Positions 43,400-53,829 are shown, counted from the first letter of the stretch. The stretch is DNA of 64,000 nt from Syngnathus acus (GCF_901709675.1 NC_051087.1:16503067-16567066), one strand, 5' to 3'. The notes: generated by a model from the sequence alone, not told the origin. Numbers and translations are program-made.

Positions 43400-44160
43400 C
43401 ATCCCCAGAATCTACGGCACACCAAAAATCCATAAACCAGGTACACCTCTCCGCCCCATCGTAGACAGCATAGGGTCAGTCATATACAACCTTTCAAAAG
43501 CACTCAGAAATAATAAAACCACTACTAGGGCTCACGGATCAACACTGCAAAAACTCGAAACAACTCGCCACAGAACTCACACACATAAAAGTACAGAAAG
43601 ACGAAATGTTCATATGACACGACGTCATTTCACTCTTCACAAAAACCCCCACACAGTCCACCATACGCATAGTACAGTATCAGCAGACAGGACACTAAAG
43701 AAACGCACAAATCTAACAACACAGGACATCACCCAACTACTCCATTTCATCGCCACCTCCACATACTTCCAATACAGAAACACAATCTACAGACAAAAAG
43801 AGGGATTCCCCATGGGAGACCCTCTTTCTGCCATCATGTGCAATTTTTTTATGGAGGATTTAGAACAAAAGGCACTCTTAACAGCCCCGGACACACACAA
43901 ACCCACGCTATGGAGACGCTACGTCGATGACATTCGAGAAAAAACAAAAACAGGACATACACAACACCTCACAGTCCATCTCAACACCATAGACACCACC
44001 GGTAACATCAAATTCACTCATGAAGAAGAAACAGATCGATCCATAGCCTTTCTCGACATCAACATACACCACACAGACAACGGAGACATAAAAATAAAAG
44101 TACACACACCGACCAATACCTCCTCTGGACATCAGAACATCCCACTATACATAAACTGTC
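43400..44160 (+). pseudogene. Penelope reverse transcriptase, palm motifs
   Basis: Readable motifs: 'TPKIHKPGTPLRPIVDSIG' (about 43419-43475), 'YFQYRNTIYRQKEGFPMGDP' with 'LSAIMCNFFMEDLE' (43770-43865, motif B), 'LWRRYVDDI' (43909-43935; motif C YVDD, both Asp intact) and 'DRSIAFLDINIH' (44036-44071). Motif A, normally in 'FTS(L)YTNIP'-type sequence, is damaged near 43630, where the frame shifts. The enzyme copies element RNA onto nicked DNA or chromosome ends. Confidence 0.8.
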
Positions 44161-44499
44161 AGTAGTCAGAACACTATACGAACGCACAACAATAATCACG
44201 GATCCGGAGGACATAACACAGGAAGAAAAATACATACAACACGCACTCAAAAAATGTCAGTATCCACAATGGGTAATAACCAAAGGTGCAGAACAGGTAA
44301 AAAACAAAAAATACAAAACACAGGGGGAAAGAAAGAAACAAACACGGAAACAAGAACCCAGCGGAATGGTGACGTTGCCGTATGTGAGAGGAATTACAGA
44401 ACGCATCAAAAGAGCCATGAAAAAATACAACATAAACACACCTATCAAACCACATACAACACTCCGTCAGATACTGGTCCACCCAAAAGACAGAGTCAA

Positions 44500-44880
44500 C
44501 CCGGAAAATAAATGCAATTCTATATACGAGATTCCATGCAAATCATGCAATATCATACATCGGGGAGACAGGGAGGAACTTCATCACAAGAAAAACAGAA
44601 CACAAGAAGGAGTGTGAGAAGGAGACAGCAACAAGACAAACAAGAGCAATAAAACTACAAGCAGAACAGGAAGACTACAAGTCAGCCATTACCGACCACT
44701 GTAAAAGAGAAAACCACATCATGGACTGGGAAAAGGCCAGAGTCATCCGCACTGAAGAAAACAAACATTAGCGTTGGATCAGGGAGGCCGTTGAGATCCG
44801 CAAGCGGGGCCCGAGGACCATCAACAGGGACGAGGGAGCCTACATGCTCTCTACAACCTGGAACAGCATTCTGGAGAGGT
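44500..44880 (+). pseudogene. Penelope GIY-YIG endonuclease domain
   Basis: 'SIYEIPCKSCN' (about 44519-44551) is the GIY half. The YIG half, Y-I-G-E-T-G-R, is read one frame over at about 44556-44576, so a single-base indel separates them. It continues with 'HKKECEKETATRQTRAIKL', 'SAITDHCKRENHIMDWEKAR' and 'EAVEIRKRGPRTINRDEGAY'. A TAG at about 44769 and a TGA at 44880 fall in frame. This domain nicks the target in canonical Penelope-like elements. Confidence 0.8.
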
Positions 44881-44895
44881 GAACGGACAGCAGAG

Positions 44896-44935
44896 GGCGT
44901 GACTCACCTGTCAAATCTGACAGGTGAGCCACGCC
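44896..44935. other. Long hairpin just before the 3' pLTR
   Basis: Inverted repeat: GGCGTG-a-CTCACCTGTCA, loop AATC, TGACAGGTGAG-c-CACGCC. That is 17 base pairs with one internal mismatch. It overlaps no coding motif and lies between the last coding segment and the 3' terminal repeat. Confidence 0.8.
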
Positions 44936-44983
44936 TTCATCCATCAGCTGATAAAGACGCGTCACAACCACATCAGTGACACT

Positions 44984-45017
44984 CTGATGAAGGCGGAAGA
45001 AACCGCCGAAACATGTC
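44984..45017 (+). ncRNA. Hammerhead ribozyme motif, 3' pLTR
   Basis: Identical core to the 5' copy: CTGATGA, GGCGG/CCGCC stem, GAAAC, ATGTC, with the expected cleavage site after 45017. The two cores show no difference over 34 bases, although the surrounding repeat differs by a few bases ('cagcc' against 'caacc'). Confidence 0.75.
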
Positions 45018-45068
45018 AGGTAATGCACCTAAAATAATTTGTTTGATATAAAAGAACCAGTGAAGTGA

Positions 45069-45432
45069 TATGAACAGAATCGGTGACAAAGGGCAGCCTT
45101 GGCGGAGTCCAACCCTCCCTGGGAACGAATCCGACTTACTGCCGGAAATGCGGATCAAACTCTGGCATCGATGATACAGGGACCGCACCGCCCTTATCAG
45201 TGGGCTCGGCACCCAGTACTCCCGAAACACCCCCCACGGAACTCCCCGAGGGACACGGTCGAATGCCTTATCCAGGTCTACAAAACAGATGTGGACTGGT
45301 TGAGCGAACTCCCATGCACCCTCAAGGATCCTGCCGAGGGTATAGAGCTGGTCCACTGTTCCACGGCCAGGACGAAAACCACACTGCTCCTCCTGAGTCC
45401 GAGGTTCGACCTCCCGACGGACCCTCCTGACG
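45069..45432 (-). mobile_element. Truncated Rex3 reverse transcriptase fragment
   Basis: The minus strand reads 'MDQLYTLGRILEGAWEFAQP', 'VHICFVDLDKAFDRVPRG' (motif A) and 'VGLRQGCPLSPILFI' (motif B), then joins the Penelope 3' end at 45068. Both ends are cut: it begins at 'gaacagaatcggtgacaaag' and stops at 'ggaccctcctgacg', followed by a short partial repeat. About 90% similar by eye to the Rex3 at 27835-28195. Confidence 0.85.
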
Positions 45433-45454
45433 AACCTCCCGACGAACCATCCGT

Positions 45455-45590
45455 TTGACTACAGGGATACTGTTTCTTTCCTTGAAAGCCTTATTCCGTT
45501 TTTAGTAAAGAACATTTTGTCGTGCTTAAGCAAAAAGCTCAACTTTGGTCTCATCTGTCCATATAAAATTGTCCCGAAAGTGCTTTTTAT
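45455..45590 (-). pseudogene. Tc1-like transposase fragment
   Basis: The minus strand gives 'FIWTDETKVELF' (the first catalytic Asp region of Tc1 transposases) and, further on, 'KAFKERNSIPVV'. It is about 135 bp long, without termini. It differs from the Tc1 at 12729, so it is another Tc1 lineage. Confidence 0.65.
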
Positions 45591-46119
45591 CTACACCACA
45601 TGGTGCCCAAAGCACTTTACAATGCCTCACATTCGCCCATTCACACACACATTCAAATACCAATGGTAGGCTGATACCCATGCAAGGCGCTGCCAGGTCC
45701 ACACTAGAACATGTACATGATCTAACTAATGCATTGGCGCTGCAGGCTGTGGTATCTGCAAGTAAAAAAAGACCCAGCGATTTAAACTTAAAATTACAGT
45801 CTTAGTAGGAAAGAGGCAAGAAAAAACTTACAGCAGAAAAGTTACAACCACAAATAAAAACACTGGATGATTAAACAGCTGAAGAAAAAAAGGCAGATGA
45901 ACAAGGAAAACAAGCTTGAATCACAACAAAAGAAGTTTTACAACAGCTATAATATAAATCTAGCCAATTTACTCTGTGATTTGGTGGGTCTTAGTGTGTA
46001 TGACTGAATATGAGCAGCAAGAGTCCATTAAAAAGGACCTATGTGGCACATAACAAGGCGAGGACCCACAATTTTACCACAGGGAACACGTGCACACAGA
46101 TACACACACGAATGCACGT

Positions 46120-46165
<46 letters not shown>

Positions 46166-46545
46166 ATGAGGGGACAAGGAAAGTATAGAGTGTCTGTAAT
46201 GAGAAGTCGGATTTTTTTGGGGCCTATTTAGTGGCCTATTCCTTGAGTCACAGCTTCATTTATAGCTGGGCAGAGTACATGTGAGTGTGTTGCATGAGAG
46301 GTATCAAAAGAGCGGCTGAATGGAGGGGAACGGGAGGGCGAGACAGAGAGAGAGAGAGAGAGATCATTTCTCCCCCATGCTGTGAGACTTAACTCAACAC
46401 AGGGGACAATCACAGACATGATATTGGGTTAATGATATGTTTAACATGACTGATATTTATTGTTTGTTTATTTAGTTCTATGTTACCGGTGCATGCCACT
46501 TGATCTGTGATCCTCTCTTCTATGTAACCACTCTTGGGTATGGAT
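45575..46545. other. Unclassified repeats and microsatellites
   Basis: About 45590-45730 ('tgcccaaagcactttacaat', 'cacattcgcccattcacaca', 'tgcaaggcgctgccaggtcc') is a common fish interspersed repeat that I cannot name. A (CA)n run lies at about 46119-46162 and a (GA)n run at about 46341-46361. No gene is seen. Confidence 0.5.
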
Positions 46546-47870
46546 CAGGGGTGGGCAAACTTTTTGACTCGCGGGCCGAACTGGGTTCTAAATTTGGACC
46601 GGAGGGCCGAACCAGGAGCAGATGGACGTAGTGTTTGTGTGAAGTAATATAAGCGACCTGTAAAGGTCATTGCATAAAAGATTTTGGCCTTTAGTAGGTA
46701 GTAAAGCATGGATATTCAAAACAAGTTTTTTGAAAACAAATGCATTTATTAACAGCATTAAAAAAAAGAAAATAATTCACTAAAAAACTGCTATCAGTGA
46801 TTCTCATAAAATACGACACTGTTATTATGAATAACAGTTCTCCATCACTTCAGTGCCTGCAGGTCAGATTAATGAAAGATGTTTATCTTATGAGATCACA
46901 TCAAACGGCAAACATTCTGACCAAATATATCATCTTGAAGAATCGGTGAAAGCATACATCCAAATAAAGTAATCAAAACGGCAACACGGTGAGGGGTATC
47001 TGAACATCAGAGCAGAGTTTTAACTCACAAACACCTGGTAACAGAGGTGAGGAAACGGGAAACATTTCCTTAAAGTAAGCCTTAAGAACTTTACAGGTTA
47101 AGATTAGTCGCAAACAGGTGGTGCATCAATGTCCTTGAGCATCCTGCATTGTTTGAAAATGAGAATGGTCGCTAGTGTTCAATCCCTGCTATGTGTACAA
47201 ATCATATTCACAATGCATTTTTTTACAACAAACTTGAGAGCCTCCCCTTCATTTTCAGTGGAAACAGTGTTGTTGGTCTCCCTTTTTTGCTAGTGCGTCA
47301 TAGCCTGGAGTAAAATTTGTTGTGGCAATTCTTAGGAGAGATCCGAGGTGTTGGTCCGTTTACCTCGATCTGTGATGGGTTGATGTTGATGTGGCTGAAC
47401 GTCACGTCGCGTACGTCGAGCCAAATTGGCCACTCTTTTTTAATCACTCGGCACTGTGTCCACCTTGCTTTTCCTTGGGCGACTCATTTTAATAGAAGGA
47501 TTCCAGGGGAAGGTTTGTGGGTGGCTTTAGCGTAAAACTGTATCTGAAAGCTCAGCGCGCGAATTACAAGAATGCTGTCGTCACAGCCCACGCTCTAAAT
47601 TCGGGACTGATACAAATAGAGCGCGAGTGCGCCATGTCCGTACTACTGAGTACGTACACGCACTTGTGAGTGTGCACCGAGCTTTCTGACACGGCTTCCG
47701 GTAGTAAATGCGCAGGCGAGCGGTTCCCCATCTACTGGGGAAACGCAGTCATTGCATGCAAAATGACCCAAAAAAATGTTTAGTAATACAATTTATTCAG
47801 GGTTGGCGGGCCGGATTAAACGGTCCCGTGGGCCGTATGTGGCCCGCGGGCCGTAGTTTGCCCACCCCTG
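46546..47870. mobile_element. hAT element (CAGGGGTGGGCAAAC ends), TSD GTATGGAT
   Basis: It begins CAGGGGTGGGCAAACTTTTT and ends 'gtagtttgcccacccctg'. The exact 8-bp duplication GTATGGAT lies at 46538-46545 and 47871-47878. At 1.33 kb it is non-coding, except that its minus-strand middle resembles a short degraded exon ('MSRPRKSK'-like near 47490). It is in inverse orientation to the copies at 17098 and 55883. Confidence 0.92.
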
Positions 47871-47878
47871 GTATGGAT

Positions 47879-48705
47879 ACTGCTGGACACTGAATTTCCC
47901 CCTGAGGTCAATAAATGCAGTGCCAATGCAATCTGTCTATCTGTCTGTCCGCCCATCCGCCCGGTGCACGAAGCAAGCTGGCGAGCCAGTTGGCGAGCAT
48001 TGTGCAACGTCAAGGCAGACAAGGGAAAGGCAGGTTCATAGTCTTGGACAGACAAGAGGTCAGATCTAACAGAGAAAGCAAAAAAAACAGGAAGCAAGTA
48101 AGCAAGCAAGCAAGCAGGTGTACTGTTACACAGCGGATCAGGTGAACAGTAGTCAGGGAACAGAACGGGAACACAACGGTAACAGGCGTACATGTGGCAA
48201 AGCAGACGAACCCGCCAGTGCAGGGTGTAAATAGGAGAGCCAGGAGAAGGTATGGTGATGAAGCGATGTCAGGCAATGAGTGCTGATTACTTGCAGGCGG
48301 AAGAAAGGGGCTGACCAGGGTGCTGAAATAACAGTGAGAGGAGCATGTGGAAGAATAGAGCTGACCATGGTAGCTGATCGTACAGACCACCAGATCTCCT
48401 TGTCTTCCTTCTGCTGTCCAGATGTCACACCCAGTGCCTTCCTCGCTGTGCCCCTCACTACATCTGTGGTACGTTATCAGTTGTTCACAATTGCTTCCCC
48501 ATCATCCACTTCTTCTCTCACCTTCTCACTTAATTTCAAAACTTACTTCTTCAGCTCCCACCATTTGATCCTTTGTTGAGCTCTGACTGTCTTCTTCTTC
48601 TTCACCGCTAAAGTCAATCTACAAACCACCATCCTATGCTGTCTAGCTACACTCTGACCTGAGAATGTTTCATTCAGAATTGAGTGTTGCCTTTATTTTT
48701 TTTAA
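47879..48705. other. Anonymous sequence, no gene supported
   Basis: A (TCTG)n-like run lies near 47932-47960. Frames of 99-126 residues near 48010-48579 show no recognisable motif and overlap on both strands. It may be an old retroelement remnant. Confidence 0.35.
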
Positions 48706-48874
48706 CTGTGTGTGCGCGTGTGTGTGTGTGTGCGTGTGTGTGTATGCATGAGTGTGTGAGTGTGTGTGTGTGGGGGGGCGTGATGTCCATGTGTGCTCAT
48801 GTGTATGATGTGGCTCTTTGCGGTAACACAGTAAAAAATGTGGCTCCTAGTCTCTGACTGGTTGGCCACCCCTG
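48706..48874. repeat. Right end of a CAGGGGTGGCC hAT, with (TG)n
   Basis: The (TG)n tract, 'gatgtggctctttgcggtaa', 'ggctcctagtctctgactgg' and 'ttggccacccctg' form the canonical right terminus. It nearly duplicates 39722-39886, which lacks the last 25 bp. The GTCTATAA that follows matches the sequence before 38758. Confidence 0.8.
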
Positions 48875-48882
48875 GTCTATAA

Positions 48883-49269
48883 CATATCCCTGTTACGCCC
48901 AATTCTACATGGGCCAAGTCAAGCAAAATGCCAAAAGAAAGAACACTCCACCCATGTGCACAGTTAGACTGAGCTTTGTGCTAGACTTGCGCCCAAAACA
49001 AAAATAGGGCCCACTCAATAATTAGCTGTCACTGATGCAAGAATGTAATTTGTTTATTGTTACTTGGTCATCTTTGTGTCGTCCTCATACCTGGTTAGTT
49101 CCTACTGAGTACTTTCAGTGTGCAGGTGTGTCGGTGAATAATAAATCTATTCTGTCTATTCTGTCTTCATTGATGAAAGTCCTTGTCACTTCGAGAAGTT
49201 TTGCTTGTTGTAAAAACTGTCTGGTCTTTGAATTAGTATCCTAAACTTAATATTTGGTAGCAAACAGTT
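48883..49269. other. No gene seen
   Basis: Flank of the hAT footprint leading to the (ATCC)n tail of the next Rex3. Short random frames only. Confidence 0.4.
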
Positions 49270-50100
49270 TGCATCCATCCATCCATCCATCCATCCATCC
49301 ATCCATCTTCTACCACTTATCCGGGGTCGGGTCGCGGGAGCAGCAGCTTTAGGAGGGACGCCCAGACTTCCCTCTCCCCAGCCACTTCATCCAGCTCATC
49401 CCGGTAAAGAGTCCAAGGCCAGCTGAGAGACATAGTCTCTCCAGTGTGTCCTGGGTCATCTCCGGGACCTCCTGCCGGTGGGACATGCCCAGAACACCTC
49501 CCCAGGGAGGCGACCAGGAGGCATCCTAATAAGATGCCCGAGCCACCTCATTTGGCTCCTCTTAATGTGGAGATGCAGCGGCTTGACTTAGAGTCTCTCA
49601 CGGAAGACCGAGCTTCTCACCCTATCTCTAAAGGAGAGCCCGGACACCTTGCGGAAGAAACTCATTTCAGTCGCTTGTATCCCGGATCTCATTCTTTTGG
49701 TCACGACCCATAGCTCGTGACCATAGGTGAGGGTAGGAGCGCAGATCGACCAGTAAATCGAGAGCTTCGCCTTTCTGCTCAACTCTCCATCAAGACAGAC
49801 CGGTACAGAGTCCGCATCACAGCAGACGCTGCACTGATCCGCCTGTCAATCTCACGCTCCATCCTGCCCTTGCTCGTGAACAAGACCCCAAGATACACTT
49901 GGGGCAGGATCTCATCCCCGACCCAGAGGGAGCATTCCACCCTTTTCTGACTGAGGACCATGGTCCCAGATTTTGAGGTGCTTCACACTCGGCTGCGAAC
50001 CGCTCCAGCGAGAGCTGGAGGTCACGATTTGAAGAAGCCAACAGCACCACATCGTCTACAAAAAGCAGAGATGCAATACTGAGGTCACCAAACCGGACAC
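49270..50100 (-). mobile_element. 5'-truncated Rex3 with (GGAT)n tail
   Basis: The minus strand carries 'MVLLASSNRDLQLSLERFAA' (just after motif C), 'GRMEREIDRRISAASAVMRT', 'KAKLSIYWSICAPTLTYGHE', 'FRDRVRSS' and the C-terminal 'GRPRTRW'-type region. It ends at an (ATCC)n run (49273-49306), the 3' tail. It stops at about 50100 in the middle of the reverse transcriptase: a typical 5' truncation. It holds small deletions relative to the 26960 copy (for example near 49910 and 49980). Confidence 0.85.
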
Positions 50101-50700
50101 CTTCAACGCCTCGGCTGCTCCTATCATAGCAAATGCCAGAGAGTTAAAATCCCAGAGATTTGATGACGAGAGTATTAATTTTATACTTTGGTGTCAAATG
50201 GACACAAAGTACACTTCTCAGGTTGCACCTCTATAAATAGTGTTAGTGTAGAGTTATTGAGGAGTTTATTTTATAATGATGGACTCCTAGAGAGTCTATT
50301 TGCTTGATTGAGTCCGCATCAAAAGATAGGTTTTGATTTCATCATCAGCTCTCCAAGCCCTCTCATTGATTGAATCGAGTAACGTGTTTTGAGCTCTTCT
50401 GCATATGTGCAGCAATGGCGCACTAACCCACGATGGCTAGACAACAATTCGCTGCAGCAGATAAAGTCTAAAGTGAATAAATAATGCAAAATATCAAGTA
50501 TTTCAATCCTCAAAAGTAACAGCGTAAATAAGTAAAAACGCTCACGTCGACAGGCAACCACAATTTGAATTTAGTTTAGCTAACGTGCTATAGCAGTTGT
50601 AAAGTCAGTCCAAATGTTAAATTTATCAGAATTGATATTGTGTTTGTAATGTTAGCCATTACACACAATTGAATGTTATTGACGAAAAAACCCCAGATCA
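50101..50700. other. No gene or recognised repeat
   Basis: Random short frames only; a 600-bp gap between two LINEs. Confidence 0.4.
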
Positions 50701-50718
50701 TTTGTTTGTTGGCTATCT

Positions 50719-51240
50719 TTAAGTTAACCAACTCCCTCGGTGGCAAGCTTCGGACTCCTGCCCCAAATTAGCGTGTGTAGTAGCTGCCGGTTTTTTCAGG
50801 GTGTGTCCGATCCATCCCCACTTTCGCCTCAGTATTTGTTTCTCTACTGGCTCCTGTCTTCCTCTCTGCCACAGTTCTTCATTTCTGATTTTGTCTGGCC
50901 ATCTGATTCTGAAGATGCTCCTCAGACAGCAGTTGATGAAGGTTTGTATCTTCCGCCACGTCCTTTTCGTCCTTCTCCACGTCTCTGAACCGTAGAGAAG
51001 GATGCTTTTCACGTTGGAGTTGAAGATATGCACTTTAGTTGTTGTGGCTATTTCTTTGGAGGACCAGATGTTTTTTAGAATAATGAACGCTGCTTTGGCT
51101 TTGCCTACTCTCGCAGTGATGTTGCTGTCTGTGCCCCCCTGACCATCTATGATGCTGTCGAGGTAGGTGAAGGAGTCAACCTCCTGTATGGGATTTCCCT
51201 CTACTGTGACTGGGTTGTTGGTTGAGGTGTTTATCCTCAT
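50719..51240 (-). pseudogene. RTE-like LINE, C-terminal domain
   Basis: 'PVTVEGNPIQEVDSFTYLDS', 'DSNITARVGKAKAAFIILKN', 'KVHIFNSNVKSILLYGSETW' and 'CLRSIFRIRWPDKIRNEELW' are typical of the RTE C-terminus. 'RRKWGWIGHTLKKP' resembles the 'W.GH..R' motif. The family tail is slightly frayed at the end. Confidence 0.75.
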
Positions 51241-51297
51241 CAGGTTGGTCTTCTTATGGTTTATCCTTAACCCCGCCCCAAGGGATGTGGTTGCTAG

Positions 51298-51912
51298 TTA
51301 GGTAGTCTTGTCCTGCATCTGATTGTGGTTGTGTGACAGGAGAGCCAGGTCGTCCGCAAAGTTAAGGTTGTCTAGTTTTGTCCAGAGGTTCCACTGTATG
51401 CAGTTTTTCCTGCCCGTAGTAGTGGTCTTCATGATCCAGTCTATGACTAGGAGGAACATGAAGGGCAATAGGAGGCATCCCTGTCTAACACCGGTCTTGA
51501 CCTCAAAGCTCTCCGACAATTGGCCTGCATGTAGAACCTTGCATGACATTCCCTGGTAGGTGCTTTGGCTCAGAGTAATGATCTTCTCTGGGATCCCATA
51601 ATGTCTCAGCAGTTTCCACAGTGTTTCTCCGTCTACACTGTCAAATGTTTTTTCATAATCTATGAAGTTTATGTATAAGGGGGAGTTCCATTCTATTGAC
51701 TGTTCGACAATTATGCGCAGGGTGGCAATCTGGTCCGTGCATGATCTGTTACTCCGGAAACCTGCCTGCTGGTCTCTGAGCTGGGGGTCAACTGATGTTT
51801 TCAATCTCTCCAGTAGGATTCTGTTGAGCACTTTGCCACGTACCGAGAGAAGCATGATTCCTCTATAGTTGTCACAGTTGGTGAGGTCTCCCTTCTTTGA
51901 TATCTTGATCAT
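51298..51912 (-). pseudogene. RTE-like LINE reverse transcriptase
   Basis: 'NYRGIMLLSVRGKVLNRILL', 'DQQAGFRSNRSCTDQIATLR', 'INFIDYEKTFDSVDGETLWK' (motif A, Asp present), 'VKTGVRQGCLLLPFMFLLV' (motif B) and 'LNFADDLALLSHN' (motif C, both Asp). It runs directly on, after a frame change near 51930, from the linker frame 51940-52383. Confidence 0.85.
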
Positions 51913-51939
51913 GACTCCCTCTCTCCATTCTTCTGGAAT

Positions 51940-52383
51940 TTATTCTTCCTCCCAGACTTTAGTAAAGAGGCTGTGGAGCATGTTGGTGGCCGTCTTCAGG
52001 TCGGCCTTGAATGCCTCTGCTGGTATTCCATCCGGTCCTGCCACTTTGCCGTTCTTCAGTGTCTTGATGGCTTTCCTAATCTCTGCTCTACTGGGTTTAT
52101 CACAGCTCATAGATAGTACTGCCTCTGCTGGTGGAATGTCCGGTAGTTCGTCTGGAGCAGGTTGGTTCAGTATCTCCCGGAAGTGTTCAGCCCATCTTCG
52201 CCGCTGGTCCTCCGTTGTGGCAAGTGTGTTTCCCTGTTTATCTTTTACTGGCTTGTCTGACTGCTGGAACCTGCCTGCTAGCTTCTTGGTTATCATGTAG
52301 AGGTCTTTCAAGTTGCCTTGCCCCATTGCTGTTTCTGCTTGTTGGGCCAGGTTGTCTATGTAAACCGTTTTATCCTTAAGCAT
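51940..52383 (-). pseudogene. RTE-like LINE, linker before the reverse transcriptase
   Basis: 'YIDNLAQQAETAMGQGNLKD', 'LYMITKKLAGRFQQSDKPVK', 'WAEHFREILNQPAPDE' and 'IKTLKNGKVAGPDGIPAEAF' (the N-G-K-A-x-G-P-D entry motif of LINE reverse transcriptases). The frame ends at 51940 and must shift to reach the catalytic frame. Confidence 0.75.
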
Positions 52384-52484
52384 AAAGAATGCTCTTCTTC
52401 ACCTCTTTATTGGCATGTGTGTACTCTTCCTGTACCTTTCCTTTTGCTGTTCTTGTTCTGCTTGTGTTCAGCTTCTCTTTCTTG

Positions 52485-52486
52485 TC

Positions 52487-52577
<91 letters not shown>

Positions 52578-52580
52578 TCA
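52485..52580. repeat. (TTTC)n microsatellite inside LINE coding region
   Basis: About 95 bp of pure CTTT on the plus strand, which is (AAAG)n on the LINE coding strand. All three frames stay open through it and encode KERK-type repeats, so the ORF runs through an expanded tract. Confidence 0.95.
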
Positions 52581-52955
52581 GTTTCTGGAGTGTTTCCACA
52601 GTGACCCAATCTTTGTGTCTTGTTGTCTTCCTCCCCAGTATTTCTTCACAGGTGTCCTGCCATGCCTTCTTAGAGTGTTGCCATCTAGTCTCCACGTCCG
52701 CATCCACTTCATCATACTGCTCCTGCAGCAGTTGGTACCTGTTGGTAAGGCTGATCTGGAATCCACTTTCTACTTCTTTATTCCTGAGAAGTCCCACCTC
52801 GTATTTTGTTGTTTTGCTGGTGGTTGTGGAGTGCTTCTTCAGACGCAGTTTTATAGTCATCAGCAAGAGGTGGTGGTCTGATGCCGCGTCTGCCCCTCTC
52901 ATTACTCGAACATCTTGCATTGACCTCCTGAACTTTCGGCTGATGCATATGTGGT

Positions 52956-53669
52956 CTATTTGGTTCTCCGTGATATGGTCTGGGGATCTCCAAGTGGCCT
53001 TGTGGATACGTTTGTGGGGAAAGATGCTGCCTCCCATGACCAGCTGGTTGAAGGAGCAGGGTCTGCAAACCTCTCTCCATTTTCATTCATTTGCCCCAGC
53101 CCATGGCCACCTATGATCTCTTTGTATCCCGTGTTGTCGGCTCCAATCTTGGCATTGAAATCACCCAAGAGAATGGTGATGTCTTTCTTTTTCTGTCTGT
53201 CCAGTACAGCCCGTAGTTGGTGGTAGAAATCATCCTTCTTGTCCTCTTCTGCATCATTTGTTGGAGCGTAACATTGGATGATGTTTAATTTGATGTTTTC
53301 CATCTTCATGGCGAACTTGGCGGTGATGATCCATGAGTTGACCGGTTCCCAGCCAATGAGAGCGCGTTGTGCTGCCGGGGCCAGCATCAGAGCCACGCCT
53401 TCTGTGTGTGGGGCGCCCACTTCTGTGTGACCAGAGTACAGCACTCTCTTTCCAGATGTTAGCCTCAGCTGCCTTGTCATTAGCCACCTCGTCTCACACA
53501 GCCCCAAGAGAGAGATGTTGTAGTTTCTCATCTCTTCTGCTACCTGGACTGTCTTCCCCAGTTCGAACATTGTCCTGATGTTCCAGGTGGCGATTTTGAT
53601 GGTTAACCTGGGGGTTAGAAGGGGAGTCGGCCTGGCAGCTTCCGTATGGCTTTCACTGCCACGCGTCAT
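52956..53669 (-). pseudogene. RTE-like LINE endonuclease
   Basis: Apurinic-endonuclease motifs: 'IKIATWNIRTMFELGKTVQV' (N-terminal Asn), 'YNISLLGLCETRW' (catalytic Glu), 'NIIQCYAPTNDAEEDKKD' and 'ITILLGDFNAKIGADNTG' (GDFN). The C-terminal SDHH part appears in another frame as 'GADAASDHHLLL' at about 52880. A frameshift near 53080 breaks the domain. Confidence 0.82.
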
Positions 53670-53829
53670 TCGGACCCTATCTGGCGGCCCTTCCTCTCCC
53701 AGGCCGTGTTGTTCTCGAGTTTTTGTCGTCGGTGTTTCTGTAACAAACCTTTTTTTTTACGGGATGGGGATGTTAGCCCCATGCCCAACCCCCAACCTGG
53801 AGGGCCAGGGACTGCGCTTCGTCTGCCTC

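Larger units (their letters stand above)
42300..45068 (+). mobile_element. Penelope-like element with terminal pseudo-LTRs
   Basis: A direct repeat of about 110 bp flanks the coding region: 42311-42419 and 44961-45068, both running from 'gtcaca.ccacatcagtgaca' through 'ttgatataaaagaaccagtg' to 'aagtgat'. Between them the plus strand encodes a Penelope-type reverse transcriptase and a GIY-YIG endonuclease. Such paired repeats (pLTRs) with hammerhead motifs are typical of Penelope-like elements. The protein is interrupted by frameshifts, so this copy is inactive. At the right it abuts a truncated Rex3. Confidence 0.88.
38758..48874. mobile_element. hAT footprint (CAGGGGTGGCC ends), TSD GTCTATAA, holding 9-10 kb of other elements
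   Basis: The left terminus CAGGGGTGGCCAGCTCGCGG at 38758 is preceded by GTCTATAA (38750-38757). The right terminus 'ggttggccacccctg', ending at 48874, is followed by GTCTATAA (48875-48882). The exact 8-bp match argues that these are two ends of one insertion. A (TG)n plus 'gatgtggctctttgcggtaa' segment occurs both at about 39722-39886 and at about 48706-48860, so the right end is partly duplicated around the inserted material. In between lie Gypsy, Penelope, Rex3, Tc1 and another hAT. Confidence 0.65.

Noticed and set aside
42300-45068. Penelope element inserted into the Rex3 copy at 45069
   Set aside because: Rex3 sequence is present only on the right side. No Rex3 sequence continues on the left, so a simple insertion into Rex3 is not shown.
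47816-48579. Several overlapping frames of 99-126 residues on both strands
   Set aside because: Low-complexity, Leu/Ser/Phe-rich translations with no motif, inside a repeat-dense interval. Not supported.
52318-53116. Hydrophobic plus-strand frames rich in SFFLSFFLSF
   Set aside because: They are the translation of a (CTTT)n microsatellite and the antisense of a LINE. The apparent membrane segments are an artefact.
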